Source: JBKBII01 sp046299415 (GTDB lineage: Bacteria; Pseudomonadota; Gammaproteobacteria; Ectothiorhodospirales; Ectothiorhodospiraceae). From it: a stretch of DNA of 64,000 nt. Of the stretch, positions 35,280-43,564 are shown one piece after another. The notes under the pieces were generated by a model. The model did no database searches. It had not been told where the DNA came from and saw only the letters and a program-made list of their open reading frames with translations. Both the position numbers and the translations under genes were made by a program. Position 1 is the stretch's first letter. Each line of letters begins with the position of its first letter. The stretch lies in assembly GCA_046299415.1 (NCBI GenBank), contig JBKBII010000001.1:62001-126000 (forward strand), read 5' to 3'.

Positions 35280-36071
35280 TCACGCGGCCTCCGCACCGCC
35301 ACCAGCCAGCAGCTGCTGGAGTTTTTCGCGTTGGCCGCGCGAGACGTAGGCTTCGAGCAGCTCGTTGATCAGCCGTGGGTTGGTGCCTTCTTGAATTGCC
35401 GCCATGCTGGAAATGATGATCAGCTTGTTGATTCGTTCCTCGGCTGAGCGGACCTCAAGCTTGTCCGCGATGGGCAGAGCGACGAGGTTTGCAATCAGTG
35501 CGCCGTACAGTGTCGTCAGCAGGGCGATGGCCATGGCGGGCCCGATCGCGGCTGGATCGTCCAGTGAAGTCAGCATCTGAATGAGACCAATCAGGGTGCC
35601 GATCATGCCGAAGGCGGGAAAGGCGTCGCCCATCGTGCGGAAGAATTTCTGACCTGTCTCGTGCCGTTCGATCGTCTGTTGCATGTCTTCGCGCAGTGCT
35701 GCTTGCACGAATTCGGGTTTGTTGCCGTCTGCGACGAGTTGCGCTGCGCGTTTGAAGAAGGGGTCGTCGACTTCGAAGCCATCGAGCGCCATGACGCCGT
35801 TTTTGCGCGCGACCTGGGCCATTTCGTTGGCCGTCTTAATAATGTCTTCGGGTTTGACCGTGGCCGTTTTTATGGTGCGCAGGCCGACCTTGATGCTGCC
35901 GATGACATGCTTGAGCGGAAAGCGAATCAGCATGGCCGCGCTGGCGCCGCCGAAGACGATCAAAACCGATGGCACGTTGACGAACATCATGATGCTGGAT
36001 TCGCCAGTCGACATCGCGAGGGCGATCAAGACGAGGCCGCCAATGAGCCCGGCTATGGTTGCGAGATCCAT
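35280..36071 (-). CDS. pomA: Flagellar stator protein MotA/PomA
   Basis: Membrane half of the flagellar motor stator, coupling ion flow to torque on FliG. The 263-residue protein has four hydrophobic segments and the N-terminus MDLATIAGLIGGLVLIALAM, FVNVPSVLIVFGG, and the later GDAFPAFGMIGTLIGLIQML. Lengths and motifs match PomA/MotA of the Vibrio-Pseudomonas type. It is the first gene of the pomAB pair, 224 bp from a divergent pair of stator-like genes. No other flagellar genes are in the window. Confidence 0.93.
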   Translation of the reverse strand: MDLATIAGLIGGLVLIALAMSTGESSIMMFVNVPSVLIVFGGASAAMLIRFPLKHVIGSIKVGLRTIKTATVKPEDIIKTANEMAQVARKNGVMALDGFEVDDPFFKRAAQLVADGNKPEFVQAALREDMQQTIERHETGQKFFRTMGDAFPAFGMIGTLIGLIQMLTSLDDPAAIGPAMAIALLTTLYGALIANLVALPIADKLEVRSAEERINKLIIISSMAAIQEGTNPRLINELLEAYVSRGQREKLQQLLAGGGAEAA

Positions 36072-36295
36072 GATCGCCCTCTGGTGTGTTACGCGTTCAG
36101 CCAGCAGGCCTGATCATAACCCAGCCTGGGATGGACTTGGTTTAGCGCTGGCCTGCGCGGCTCGTAAAGTAACGGCTGAACAATGGTCGATGTTCGCAGT
36201 CGGCTCATGACGCCAATGACGCCGGGTTCATTAGCGCGGGTCTTTTTGGCACTTGGTTTGCTTGCGGTCTCTGACACGCTTGATGAGGTGCCAAC

Positions 36296-37420
36296 ATGTC
36301 GACACTCGATGCGATGCAGTGGTCCCCGACGCACTGGACGTTGATCGTCGTGACCGCGCTGATCACAGTTTTATTTTTGGCCGCGCTAGCCATTCAAGCG
36401 CAGGGCGGGCGCGCGAGCGCCAGGGCCGTGCGGCTGCGTGCGGTGACACCGGGCTTGCTGGTGAGCCTCGGGATGTTTGGTACCTTCGTCGGCGTTGCTC
36501 TCGGGCTGTATGCCTTTGACCCCAGAGCTGTGGAAACCAGCCTTGGTGGTTTGTTTGCGGGGTTGCAGCTCGCATTCGTGACATCGATCGCCGGTATCGC
36601 CGGGGCCATCGTGTTGCGATTGACCGCGGCAGTCGGCGGCGACGCGCGAGGGGGAGCTCGGCTGGCGGCGGGCTCGGGTCAGGTATCGACTCCAATGGCC
36701 GAGGCGGCATTGAGGCGGATGGCTGAGGCAGCCGAGCAGCAGGTGCGTGTTTCGCAATCCTTGTTGTCTGAGTTGCAGCGTGGTCAGGCTGTGGTCGAGC
36801 GTCAGCACGCTGAGCAGTTGACGGCTTTCAAGACGTATGCGGAGCGTGTGGCCGAACAGGGCTCGGCCACACTTGTGGCTGCGCTCGAACAGGTGATTCG
36901 AGATTTCAATGCCCAGCTCGGCGAGGCGGTGGGCGAGAATTTTCGTCAGCTTGATACGTCGGTGGCTCGTCTTCTCGATTGGCAGGAGCGGTATCGCGTT
37001 CATCTCGAGTCCTTGGGTGAGCAGTTGACTCAGGCGACCGATGGCGTGTCGATGTCGGCGGATTCGATCGAGCGGTTGACGGCTCACGCCGGTCGACTCA
37101 ATGCCCATATCGACGAGCAAAGCGAAACTCTGGCCGCTTTGCGACGCGAGAGTGAGGCTTTGGAGAGCGTTTTGCGAGCAGTGGCGTCGCTGCGTTTGCA
37201 GGCTGAGAGCGCGATGCCCGCTGTCGAGGCTCGGTTGGTTGGCGTGCTCGAGACCCTTGAAGACGCGGTCGTCAGGCTTTCGCGTCGCAGTGGCAGTGGC
37301 AGTGGCAGTGCAGTTGCGTTTGCGGACGAACGGGTGAACGTTCCGATGACGTCTCCGGGCGGTGATGTTGGAAATGGCTCGAGACGCGGCGCGCCTGCCT
37401 TGTCAGGAGGTCGGGCATGA
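36296..37420 (+). CDS. ZorA-like MotA/TolQ/ExbB-family protein
   Basis: A 374-residue inner-membrane protein with three predicted helices (about 14-34, 51-73 and 88-110). The signature TPGLLVSLGMFGTFVGVALGLYAF matches the pore region of MotA/TolQ/ExbB proteins, closest in feel to ZorA of the Zorya anti-phage system. From about 115 to 350 the protein is a long Glu/Gln/Ala-rich probable coiled coil; ZorA also has a long cytoplasmic helical tail, though longer. GAGGTG precedes the ATG at 36296. Its stop overlaps the next start as ATGA, indicating translational coupling. A hexanucleotide repeat encodes Ser-Gly near residue 331. No zorC, zorD or zorE lies nearby, so defence is only a hypothesis. 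Confidence 0.75.
   Translation: MSTLDAMQWSPTHWTLIVVTALITVLFLAALAIQAQGGRASARAVRLRAVTPGLLVSLGMFGTFVGVALGLYAFDPRAVETSLGGLFAGLQLAFVTSIAGIAGAIVLRLTAAVGGDARGGARLAAGSGQVSTPMAEAALRRMAEAAEQQVRVSQSLLSELQRGQAVVERQHAEQLTAFKTYAERVAEQGSATLVAALEQVIRDFNAQLGEAVGENFRQLDTSVARLLDWQERYRVHLESLGEQLTQATDGVSMSADSIERLTAHAGRLNAHIDEQSETLAALRRESEALESVLRAVASLRLQAESAMPAVEARLVGVLETLEDAVVRLSRRSGSGSGSAVAFADERVNVPMTSPGGDVGNGSRRGAPALSGGRA
37287..37310 (+). repeat. Hexanucleotide microsatellite (GCAGTG)4 in coding sequence
   Basis: Four perfect GCAGTG copies encode alternating Ser and Gly after the coiled coil of the ZorA-like protein. Gain or loss of a unit would keep the frame. Confidence 0.85.
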
Positions 37421-38223
37421 AAGACGTTGCGACCGGATCGATTGTGCGCCGGAATCGGATGTCGTTAGGCGATCTATCGCGAGACGCCGGTCCTTTCGAG
37501 TTGGGAGAAACCGACGGCGAGGGGTGGGTGTCGATCGCTGATTTGATGGCCGTTTTGATGTTGACGTTTTTGCTCGTCAGCGTGGTGTTCATGTTGCAGT
37601 TGTCGCGCGACTCGGCGGCCGACCGGGCGGTGGCGACAGCGGTCGAGCAACGCGCTGATCAGCGTGTTGAGTTGCGCGCGGCGATTTACGCCGCGTTGCT
37701 GGAGGAGTTTCGCGATGATCTGCCGCGCTGGAACGCAGAGCTCGACGCGTCGCGGCTGACTCTGCGCTTTCGTGATCCGGAGCTTTTGTTTGCTTCAGCG
37801 TCAGCGCGTCTGCGACCGGAATTCGAGGCCATTCTCAATGACTTTCTGCCTCGCTATGCCATGCGTTTGCAGCGATTTGAACCGGCGATTACAGAGATTC
37901 GGATCGAGGGTCATACGTCGAGCGAGTGGGCTGGTGCGGATGACGCCATCACTGCGTATTTGAACAACCTCGATCTATCCCAGGCAAGAGCAGCTGCGGT
38001 GGTTCGCCATGCGGCTGCGCATCGGGCGGTGCGGGATGCGGGATGGTTTCGAGCGCGTCTGGTTGGCGTTGGATACTCGTCTTCGCGTCCGATGCTTGAT
38101 AAGCAGGGCCAAGAGTCACCATCGCTGTCCCGCCGTGTGGAATTTGCGGTGACGACCGCGTTCGATCGCGACCCGTTCGATGGGCGCGCGGACCGCCGCG
38201 TCGTCATCGACTCGAGTCGATGA
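37417..38223 (+). CDS. ZorB-like MotB/OmpA-family protein
   Basis: Partner of the upstream ZorA-like protein, with a start overlapping its stop by four bases and GGAGG seven bases before the ATG. The 268-residue protein has one membrane helix (about 37-58, WVSIADLMAVLMLTFLLVSVVF) with Asp42 placed as the ion-binding residue of MotB/ZorB, then a helical stretch, then a C-terminal OmpA-like peptidoglycan-binding domain: RIEGHTSSEW, DLSQARAAAVV and SRRVEFAV. The SIADLM...LLVSVVF pattern is like ZorB. A second ATG (MSLGDL, residue 15) is possible. Together the pair should form a cell-wall-anchored ion channel distinct from the flagellar PomAB next door. Confidence 0.77.
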   Translation: MKDVATGSIVRRNRMSLGDLSRDAGPFELGETDGEGWVSIADLMAVLMLTFLLVSVVFMLQLSRDSAADRAVATAVEQRADQRVELRAAIYAALLEEFRDDLPRWNAELDASRLTLRFRDPELLFASASARLRPEFEAILNDFLPRYAMRLQRFEPAITEIRIEGHTSSEWAGADDAITAYLNNLDLSQARAAAVVRHAAAHRAVRDAGWFRARLVGVGYSSSRPMLDKQGQESPSLSRRVEFAVTTAFDRDPFDGRADRRVVIDSSR

Positions 38224-38365
38224 CGAGCTCAAGCCGCGCTGGGTCAAAGTTGCCAGACGGATCCGGCGACACAAACAGAGGACGGGTGTAGAGCATCAAG
38301 GTCACTCGGGGCGATTTCAACGGTGGTTGTAGCTTGGGTGGCTTGACATTGCACCGGCGCCGATC

Positions 38366-38923
38366 TCATTGCTGTGCGAGTGTCGCCCAAGCCTCGGTGT
38401 GAGAACGAGGCGCTTCGGTGCCGTCAAAACGCGCATCGAGGTAGTGATTGATGGCGTTGGATTCGTAGAGCCAGATTTCATGTCGTTGGCGATTTGGGTT
38501 TGAATCTGTAGTGAGCGTTGCACTCGGATCCAGTCCTGCCGATACGTCGGACTCACACCAATCGGCGGTGCGCGTTGCGGTCGATTGATGGTCGGTTTCA
38601 GTTGGGTGGATCACGATATGGAGGGCAGGAACCTGAAGCTTGCCACCCGATGTTTTGAGTAGTTCGCGGGCGGTCGCGTCGTGCTGGGCATCAGCCAGCG
38701 CAACGTTGATATTGAGCCGATGAAGTTTGCGACGGACCTTCAGGCAAAACGGGCAGGTGGGGAAGTGATACAACGTGAGGTTGGCTGCCGCGGCTTGCAC
38801 CAAGTCCTGCTGCTGTGGTGGGCGTTCGATCGCTTTGCCACGGCTCATGGCATGAGCCGCCAATACGAATGGTGTGAGCACGAGGCGAACGCCGCGGAAA
38901 AAGAGCCTGATCAGGTTTCGCAT
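38366..38923 (-). CDS. Glutaredoxin/GST-N-domain membrane-anchored protein
   Basis: The 185-residue protein has a hydrophobic, basic N-terminus (about 1-26) likely to be a membrane anchor, then a thioredoxin-like fold beginning LTLYHFPTCPFCLKVRRKLHRL with the redox pair Cys57 and Cys60, and a cis-proline strand QVPALHI. Between this strand and the final EIWLYESNAINHYL, about 40 polar residues are inserted. The C-terminal ESNAI/YL motif is that of the GST N-terminal domain. Likely thiol-disulfide exchange; target unknown. It converges on the ZorB-like gene. Confidence 0.75.
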   Translation of the reverse strand: MRNLIRLFFRGVRLVLTPFVLAAHAMSRGKAIERPPQQQDLVQAAAANLTLYHFPTCPFCLKVRRKLHRLNINVALADAQHDATARELLKTSGGKLQVPALHIVIHPTETDHQSTATRTADWCESDVSAGLDPSATLTTDSNPNRQRHEIWLYESNAINHYLDARFDGTEAPRSHTEAWATLAQQ

Positions 38924-39407
38924 GGGAGAGGCCGGGCAGTCGAGAAAGGCGATACCTTAGCAACGTGTCGAGTCGTCGGCGAATGCGCATCGGTGCGGTA
39001 GTGCGTACGGGTTTCGCGAGAGTAACGAGTGGGCACAAGCCCTCGAACTCACGTCTGAATACCGCGGTGAAGGCGATGTGTGGCGCGGACAGTAGTTGTA
39101 ACCCCTCCGTAGGCCGCACGCGAGGCTTTTCGTGAAAAAACGGGTGCAAAAAGAGGGGCGATAGGTGGTGGGATCGAATACGACAGGACAAGTCTGTGGC
39201 CACGCGCGGTGAGTTAGGCTCGTCAGTCCCTTGTGGTGCAGATGTCAGTGCTGATTTTGCGTAGTCCTGTGGCATTCGGTATGGCTTGACGCTGGTCCGA
39301 TCAGGGCGGTCAATCGGTCGATGGGTCCGTTGGATGGTGGGTAAGGTGACAAATTGATGAGCGAGAGCTGGCGGGTTGAAGCGGCTCTGGGTATACTTCG
39401 CGCCCGC
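38924..39407. other. Intergenic region, 484 bp
   Basis: No gene seen. A TATACT -10-like hexamer (39392-39397) lies 10 bp before tRNA-Leu; no -35 at good spacing was found. Confidence 0.45.
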
Positions 39408-39494
39408 GCCGGGATGGCGGAACTGGTAGACGCGCCGGACTCAAAATCCGGTTCTGGAAACAGAGTGCGAGTTCGATTCTCGCTCCCGGCACCA
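39408..39494 (+). tRNA. tRNA-Leu (anticodon CAA)
   Basis: An 87-nucleotide class II tRNA with acceptor arms GCCGGGA / TCCCGGC, D-arm GGCGGAACTGGTAGACGC, anticodon stem CCGGA / TCCGG around CTCAAAA (anticodon CAA), a variable arm, GTTCGATTC T-arm and encoded ACCA end. It decodes UUG. It precedes queA. Confidence 0.97.
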
Positions 39495-39632
39495 AATTTC
39501 TTGATGAGCCGATCGCTGCTCAGCTGATCGTCCGGCGGTGTCGCGTCCGGCGGACTTCGACGGCACCGACCGACGACGATAGCGTTAGGGAGCGGTCAGG
39601 ACGATGCTCCGGTTTGACCTCTGAGTCAGTCG

Positions 39633-39667
39633 CCCACGGTGGCCTCGAGCGCCCCGTGGGTTTTTTT
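39633..39667 (+). terminator. Intrinsic terminator after tRNA-Leu
   Basis: Arms CCCACGG (39633-39639) and CCGTGGG (39654-39660) pair perfectly and are followed immediately by seven T. It separates tRNA-Leu from the queA-tgt unit, so queA needs its own promoter in the 120 bp that follow. Confidence 0.85.
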
Positions 39668-39789
39668 ACGATTATGTTTTGGCGGGGCACGCTTTGCCGC
39701 GGATGGCGCGGCGCCCGTGAAGGGTCGAGTAAAGATCCGGGTGTGTTGTGTGCGCTTCACCGTCGCGAGGCAGCGTGGGGTCTGCAAAC

Positions 39790-40962
39790 ATGCGGGTTGC
39801 CGATTTTGACTTTGATCTTCCCGTCGAGCGCATCGCGCAGGTGCCGCTGCCGGAACGTTCGGCGGCGCGCCTGATGGCGCTGGAAGGGCCTGCGCCCGAG
39901 GTGATGACAGTCCGCAATTTACCGTCGTTGTTACGCCCTGGCGATCTGCTCGTTTTGAACGATACGCGCGTGTTGCCAGCGCGTATCTTTGGGCGCAAGG
40001 CGAGCGGAGGGCGTATCGAGGGGTTGCTCGAACGCATCGAATCGGCGGATGTGGCACGTTTTCTGTTAAAGGCTTCAAAATCGCCGAAGCGAGGAAGTCG
40101 GATTCAAATTCACGCAAGCCGTAACGACGACCGTGTTTTGGCTGAGGCGGAAGTTCTGGGACGCGATGATCGTTTCTTTCGTCTGCGTTTGTTGTCTGAT
40201 CAGTCTGCGTCGAGCGAGTTCGACGAGCGCAATGTCGATCGATCCGTTGAGGGCGATTGGCACCGATTGCTCTATGCGTGTGGCGAGATTCCTTTACCTC
40301 CGTACATTGATCGCCAGGCCGACGCGGTCGATGTGGAGCGCTATCAGACGGTGTACGCGAGCAAGCCGGGGTCGGTCGCAGCGCCGACTGCGGGCCTGCA
40401 TTTTGATGATGGGCTTTTGCGCGCCGTCGAGCATGCGGGCGTGACGGTGGCGCGCGTGACTTTGCATGTGGGCGCCGGGACGTTCCAGCCGGTGCAGGTC
40501 GAGGATACCCGCGACCATGTGATGCATGCCGAGTCGATCGAGGTTTCGGCGGCTGTGGCGGCGGCTGTAGCGGCGACCCAGGCTAAGGGTGGGCGCGTCG
40601 TCGCGGTCGGGACGACCGTCGTGCGGAGTTTAGAGAGCGCGGCGCGCGCGGCGCTGCACGCGGGGGCTGATTCGCCGATCGTGCCGATGTCTGGCGAGAC
40701 GCGTTTGTTTTTGACTCCCGGCGAGCCGTTCTACGTGGTGGATCGCATCTTGACAAATTTCCACTTGCCGCAATCGACGCTCCTGATGCTGGTGTGTGCG
40801 TTTGGCGGTTACCGACGGGTTTTAAACGCCTATCAGGACGCCATTACAGGCGGATTTCGTTTTTTTAGTTACGGCGATGCGATGTGGCTGGCGCCGGGCG
40901 AAGCCGATGATCTGCCGCCCGATGTCCGTGTTGATCGCCGGGATCATGACGATGCGATTTGA
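39790..40962 (+). CDS. queA: tRNA preQ1(34) S-adenosylmethionine ribosyltransferase-isomerase
   Basis: Transfers and isomerises the ribosyl group of SAM to preQ1 in tRNA, giving epoxyqueuosine. The ATG at 39790 (MRVADFDFDLPVERIAQVP) matches the family start; the frame is open 14 codons further upstream. Motifs include LVLNDTRVLPARIFG, AAPTAGLHFD and NFHLPQSTLLMLVCAFGG. Length, 390 residues, is slightly above normal because of a polar stretch near residues 120-155. It overlaps tgt, its usual partner. Confidence 0.95.
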   Translation: MRVADFDFDLPVERIAQVPLPERSAARLMALEGPAPEVMTVRNLPSLLRPGDLLVLNDTRVLPARIFGRKASGGRIEGLLERIESADVARFLLKASKSPKRGSRIQIHASRNDDRVLAEAEVLGRDDRFFRLRLLSDQSASSEFDERNVDRSVEGDWHRLLYACGEIPLPPYIDRQADAVDVERYQTVYASKPGSVAAPTAGLHFDDGLLRAVEHAGVTVARVTLHVGAGTFQPVQVEDTRDHVMHAESIEVSAAVAAAVAATQAKGGRVVAVGTTVVRSLESAARAALHAGADSPIVPMSGETRLFLTPGEPFYVVDRILTNFHLPQSTLLMLVCAFGGYRRVLNAYQDAITGGFRFFSYGDAMWLAPGEADDLPPDVRVDRRDHDDAI

Positions 40963-42106
40963 GTGTCTGGGGCGATCGGGTGGCGGCCGTCGTGGGCGAA
41001 TGGTGTTCGCTCGCGGAAGTGTCGAGACACCGGCGTTCATGCCGGTTGGTACCTATGGCACCGTCAAGGCGATGACACCAGAGGAACTGCGCGCGCTCGG
41101 CGCCGAGATCGTGCTCGGGAATACGTTCCATCTGATGAATCGCCCGGGCACCGAAGTCATTCGAGCACATGGCGATTTGCATGAGTTTATGCACTGGGAC
41201 GGGCCGATCCTGACCGATTCTGGCGGTTTTCAGGTGTTTTCGTTGGCGGCGATGCGCAAGATCGATGAGTCAGGGGTCCGGTTCCGTTCACCAGTGGATG
41301 GACGGGCCGTCGAGTTATCGCCCGAGATTTCGATGCAGGTGCAGTACGAACTCGGTGCCGACATTGTCATGATTTTCGATGAGTGCACGCCGTATCCGGC
41401 GACCTTTGAAGAGGCGCGGGTTTCAATGGAGTTGTCGGCACGCTGGGCGATTCGTTCGCGGATCGCACATGACGAACTCCAATCCAGTCGCTCGCAGCCC
41501 TCGGCGCTGTTTGGGATCGTGCAGGGCGGGATTTACCCGGAGCTGCGAGCGCGATCGGTCGAAGCATTGGCCGCTGTCGGTTTTGAAGGCTACGCAGTTG
41601 GGGGATTGGCCGTCGGTGAGTCGGAGGACGAGCGTCTGGCGATGCTGGATTTCACCGTGCCCTTGCTGCCGGAGGATCGGCCGCGCTACTTGATGGGTGT
41701 CGGACGCCCTGAGGATATCGTCGAGGCGGTGCGTCGCGGCATCGACATGTTCGACTGTGTGATGCCGACGCGTAACGCCCGCAATGGCTTTTTGTTCACT
41801 CGAGAGGGCATTTTGCGGTTACGGAACGCGCAGTATCGTAGCGATACGCGTCCCATCGATGTCGAGTGCTCATGCTATGCGTGCCAAAACTTTTCTCGTT
41901 CGTATATCAAGCATTTGCAAAAGTGTAATGAGATTTTAGGCAGCAGACTGGCGACGATCCACAACTTGCATTACTACCAGGACCTGATGCGTGGCTTGCG
42001 TGATGCAATCGCGGCGGATGTTCTGGACGATTTTGTTGGTGAGTTTTACGCTCGTCGCGGCGTCGCACCGCCCCCCGTTCCTGCGGTTGGGGGGACAATA
42101 TCGTGA
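40946..42106 (+). CDS. tgt: tRNA-guanine(34) transglycosylase
   Basis: Swaps guanine 34 for preQ1 in tRNAs for Asp, Asn, His and Tyr. Catalytic aspartates are in LTDSGGFQVFS and FDCVMPTRNARNG. Zinc is bound by ECSCYACQNF and a later His in IHNLHYY. The start at 40946 overlaps queA by 17 bp; a second ATG at 40952 is equally plausible. 386 residues from 40946 is a normal length. Coupled to queA by overlap. Confidence 0.96.
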   Translation: MTMRFECLGRSGGGRRGRMVFARGSVETPAFMPVGTYGTVKAMTPEELRALGAEIVLGNTFHLMNRPGTEVIRAHGDLHEFMHWDGPILTDSGGFQVFSLAAMRKIDESGVRFRSPVDGRAVELSPEISMQVQYELGADIVMIFDECTPYPATFEEARVSMELSARWAIRSRIAHDELQSSRSQPSALFGIVQGGIYPELRARSVEALAAVGFEGYAVGGLAVGESEDERLAMLDFTVPLLPEDRPRYLMGVGRPEDIVEAVRRGIDMFDCVMPTRNARNGFLFTREGILRLRNAQYRSDTRPIDVECSCYACQNFSRSYIKHLQKCNEILGSRLATIHNLHYYQDLMRGLRDAIAADVLDDFVGEFYARRGVAPPPVPAVGGTIS

Positions 42107-42460
42107 CCGGGACCTCGCGGGCTGTCCCGCGCGTATCGTTATGCTCCTGCGGTCTTTGCGGTCGAGAGTAGACATTGATCGGTGGAGCCTTAGCCGCGAG
42201 CCGAGGCCCGCGGTCGATTCGCAGCACTGACTCAATCATGGGCCAAGGTAATGGCTCCTGGAAAGACAACAGGATTAGACCATCCGATTGTCTCGGCGGC
42301 GCGGCGCAGGTTGGACCTGCGGGCAACTTTGAGGCCGACAATCTCGCTGTTCGGATATCGCTGCGTCGATCGTTTTTTTCGGCCAGTCGACTCGCCTGTG
42401 GAATAATGTCAGGCGACAGTCATTCACAGCGCTCGCCTTAAGGCGGCTCAAGAGGACGAT
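42107..42460. other. tgt-yajC spacer, 354 bp
   Basis: No gene. A T7 run (42373-42379) follows a weak four-base ATCG/CGAT stem, too poor to call a terminator. Confidence 0.45.
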
Positions 42461-42793
42461 ATGGAATTTTTGATTGCGACGGCTTCGGCTCAGGAAGGCG
42501 GTAGTGCAGGCGGTGGCATGATCGAACTCCTGATCATGATCACAATCTTTTTTGCGATCATGTACTTTTTGATCATTCGGCCGCAGCAGAAGCGCGTAAA
42601 AGAGCACCGCGCGTTGATCGAATCGTTGGCGAAAGGCGACGAAGCGGTCACTCAGGGCGGGGTGCTCGGCCGCATCACGGCCGTCGGGGAAAATTTCGTC
42701 AAGATGGAGATCGCCAACGGCACCGAGATTGTGGTGCAAAAGCAGGCGGTCGGTCAGGTAATGCCGAAGGGCACGATGAAAGACGCAGTCTGA
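42461..42793 (+). CDS. yajC: Preprotein translocase subunit YajC
   Basis: Small accessory of the SecDF-YajC complex. The 110-residue protein has one helix (about 20-40, MIELLIMITIFFAIMYFLIIRPQQKR) and the conserved KGDEAVTQGGVLGRI. GAGGA precedes the ATG. secD follows, but only after a 771-bp gap. Confidence 0.95.
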   Translation: MEFLIATASAQEGGSAGGGMIELLIMITIFFAIMYFLIIRPQQKRVKEHRALIESLAKGDEAVTQGGVLGRITAVGENFVKMEIANGTEIVVQKQAVGQVMPKGTMKDAV

Positions 42794-43564
42794 TGCGGTC
42801 AGGCGCTTTCGGTGACACGGTTATCGGCTTTGCTTCGTTCGGAAACGCCTGATGCTACCGCGTTTTGGTTCAGCGACATCCGGGCCTATGCGTTTGGGAA
42901 ACGTGTTGCAACTCGTATGCCGGAATCGATCGGTTAGGTCTGACGCCTCGGAAACGATGCGACAGGCCTCGCGTCCGTTGGAGCCGGTTATCGACCCCAG
43001 CATGGACTTAGTGCAGCGTCTAGATTCATAGGCCGGGATCCCGACGCCGGTCACTTCCTACGGTCCAGCGTTGTCGACTCTTTCGCTCGTTGGTTCAAGG
43101 CCGACTGGTGGTCAGCTGTCAGCGAGGGATGCGCGCGTCTGACGCGACATGCGAGACTCAATCACCTTCGGCTACGGAAAAAGCCGGCGTCGGGGGCAAG
43201 CGGACGGAGCGCTGCGGTACTCGTGGCGTCGATGAGGGCGGCCGGCTGCGCACGGGTGCGTATCGATACAAGTGCGTATTGAATAAAGTCGGACTCGTTT
43301 GGCGGCTTTTTGAGTCGGTGGCGAAAGATTCCAACGCTCCGAGAACGATCGAAGCGACGAGTCGACTGGCGAGCGGTACGGGGGCGAAAATGACGCAGAT
43401 CCGATCAGCGATGCTGATTCGCCGATCGGGCTGAATCGTCAGTTCTGCCGTCCGTGCTGATTGCGATCGCAGTTGAATCCAGCCTGCGGATTCGGCGCTG
43501 CTGTTTTACAGTGGCGAGTTTTCAATTTGTTTTAGCCGAACGGTGCTTACCGAAGCGAGCCTGC
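42794..43564. other. yajC-secD spacer, 771 bp
   Basis: Much longer than the usual few dozen bases between these genes. No credible frame on either strand. It includes the 10-bp palindrome TGCGATCGCA (about 43460) but no clear terminator or promoter. Confidence 0.5.

Noticed and set aside
36296..38223. Complete Zorya defence system
   Set aside because: Only ZorA/ZorB-like genes are present; no helicase, nuclease or zorC-like gene lies on either side.
33737..39494. Genomic island between tRNA-Ser and tRNA-Leu
   Set aside because: No integrase, no duplicated tRNA 3' ends, and the contents include housekeeping flagellar stator genes.
39310..39495. Minus-strand 61-residue frame across tRNA-Leu
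   Set aside because: It is the antisense of the tRNA-Leu gene, another common false protein.
42360..42380. Intrinsic terminator after tgt
   Set aside because: A T7 run is present but the stem before it is only four base pairs.
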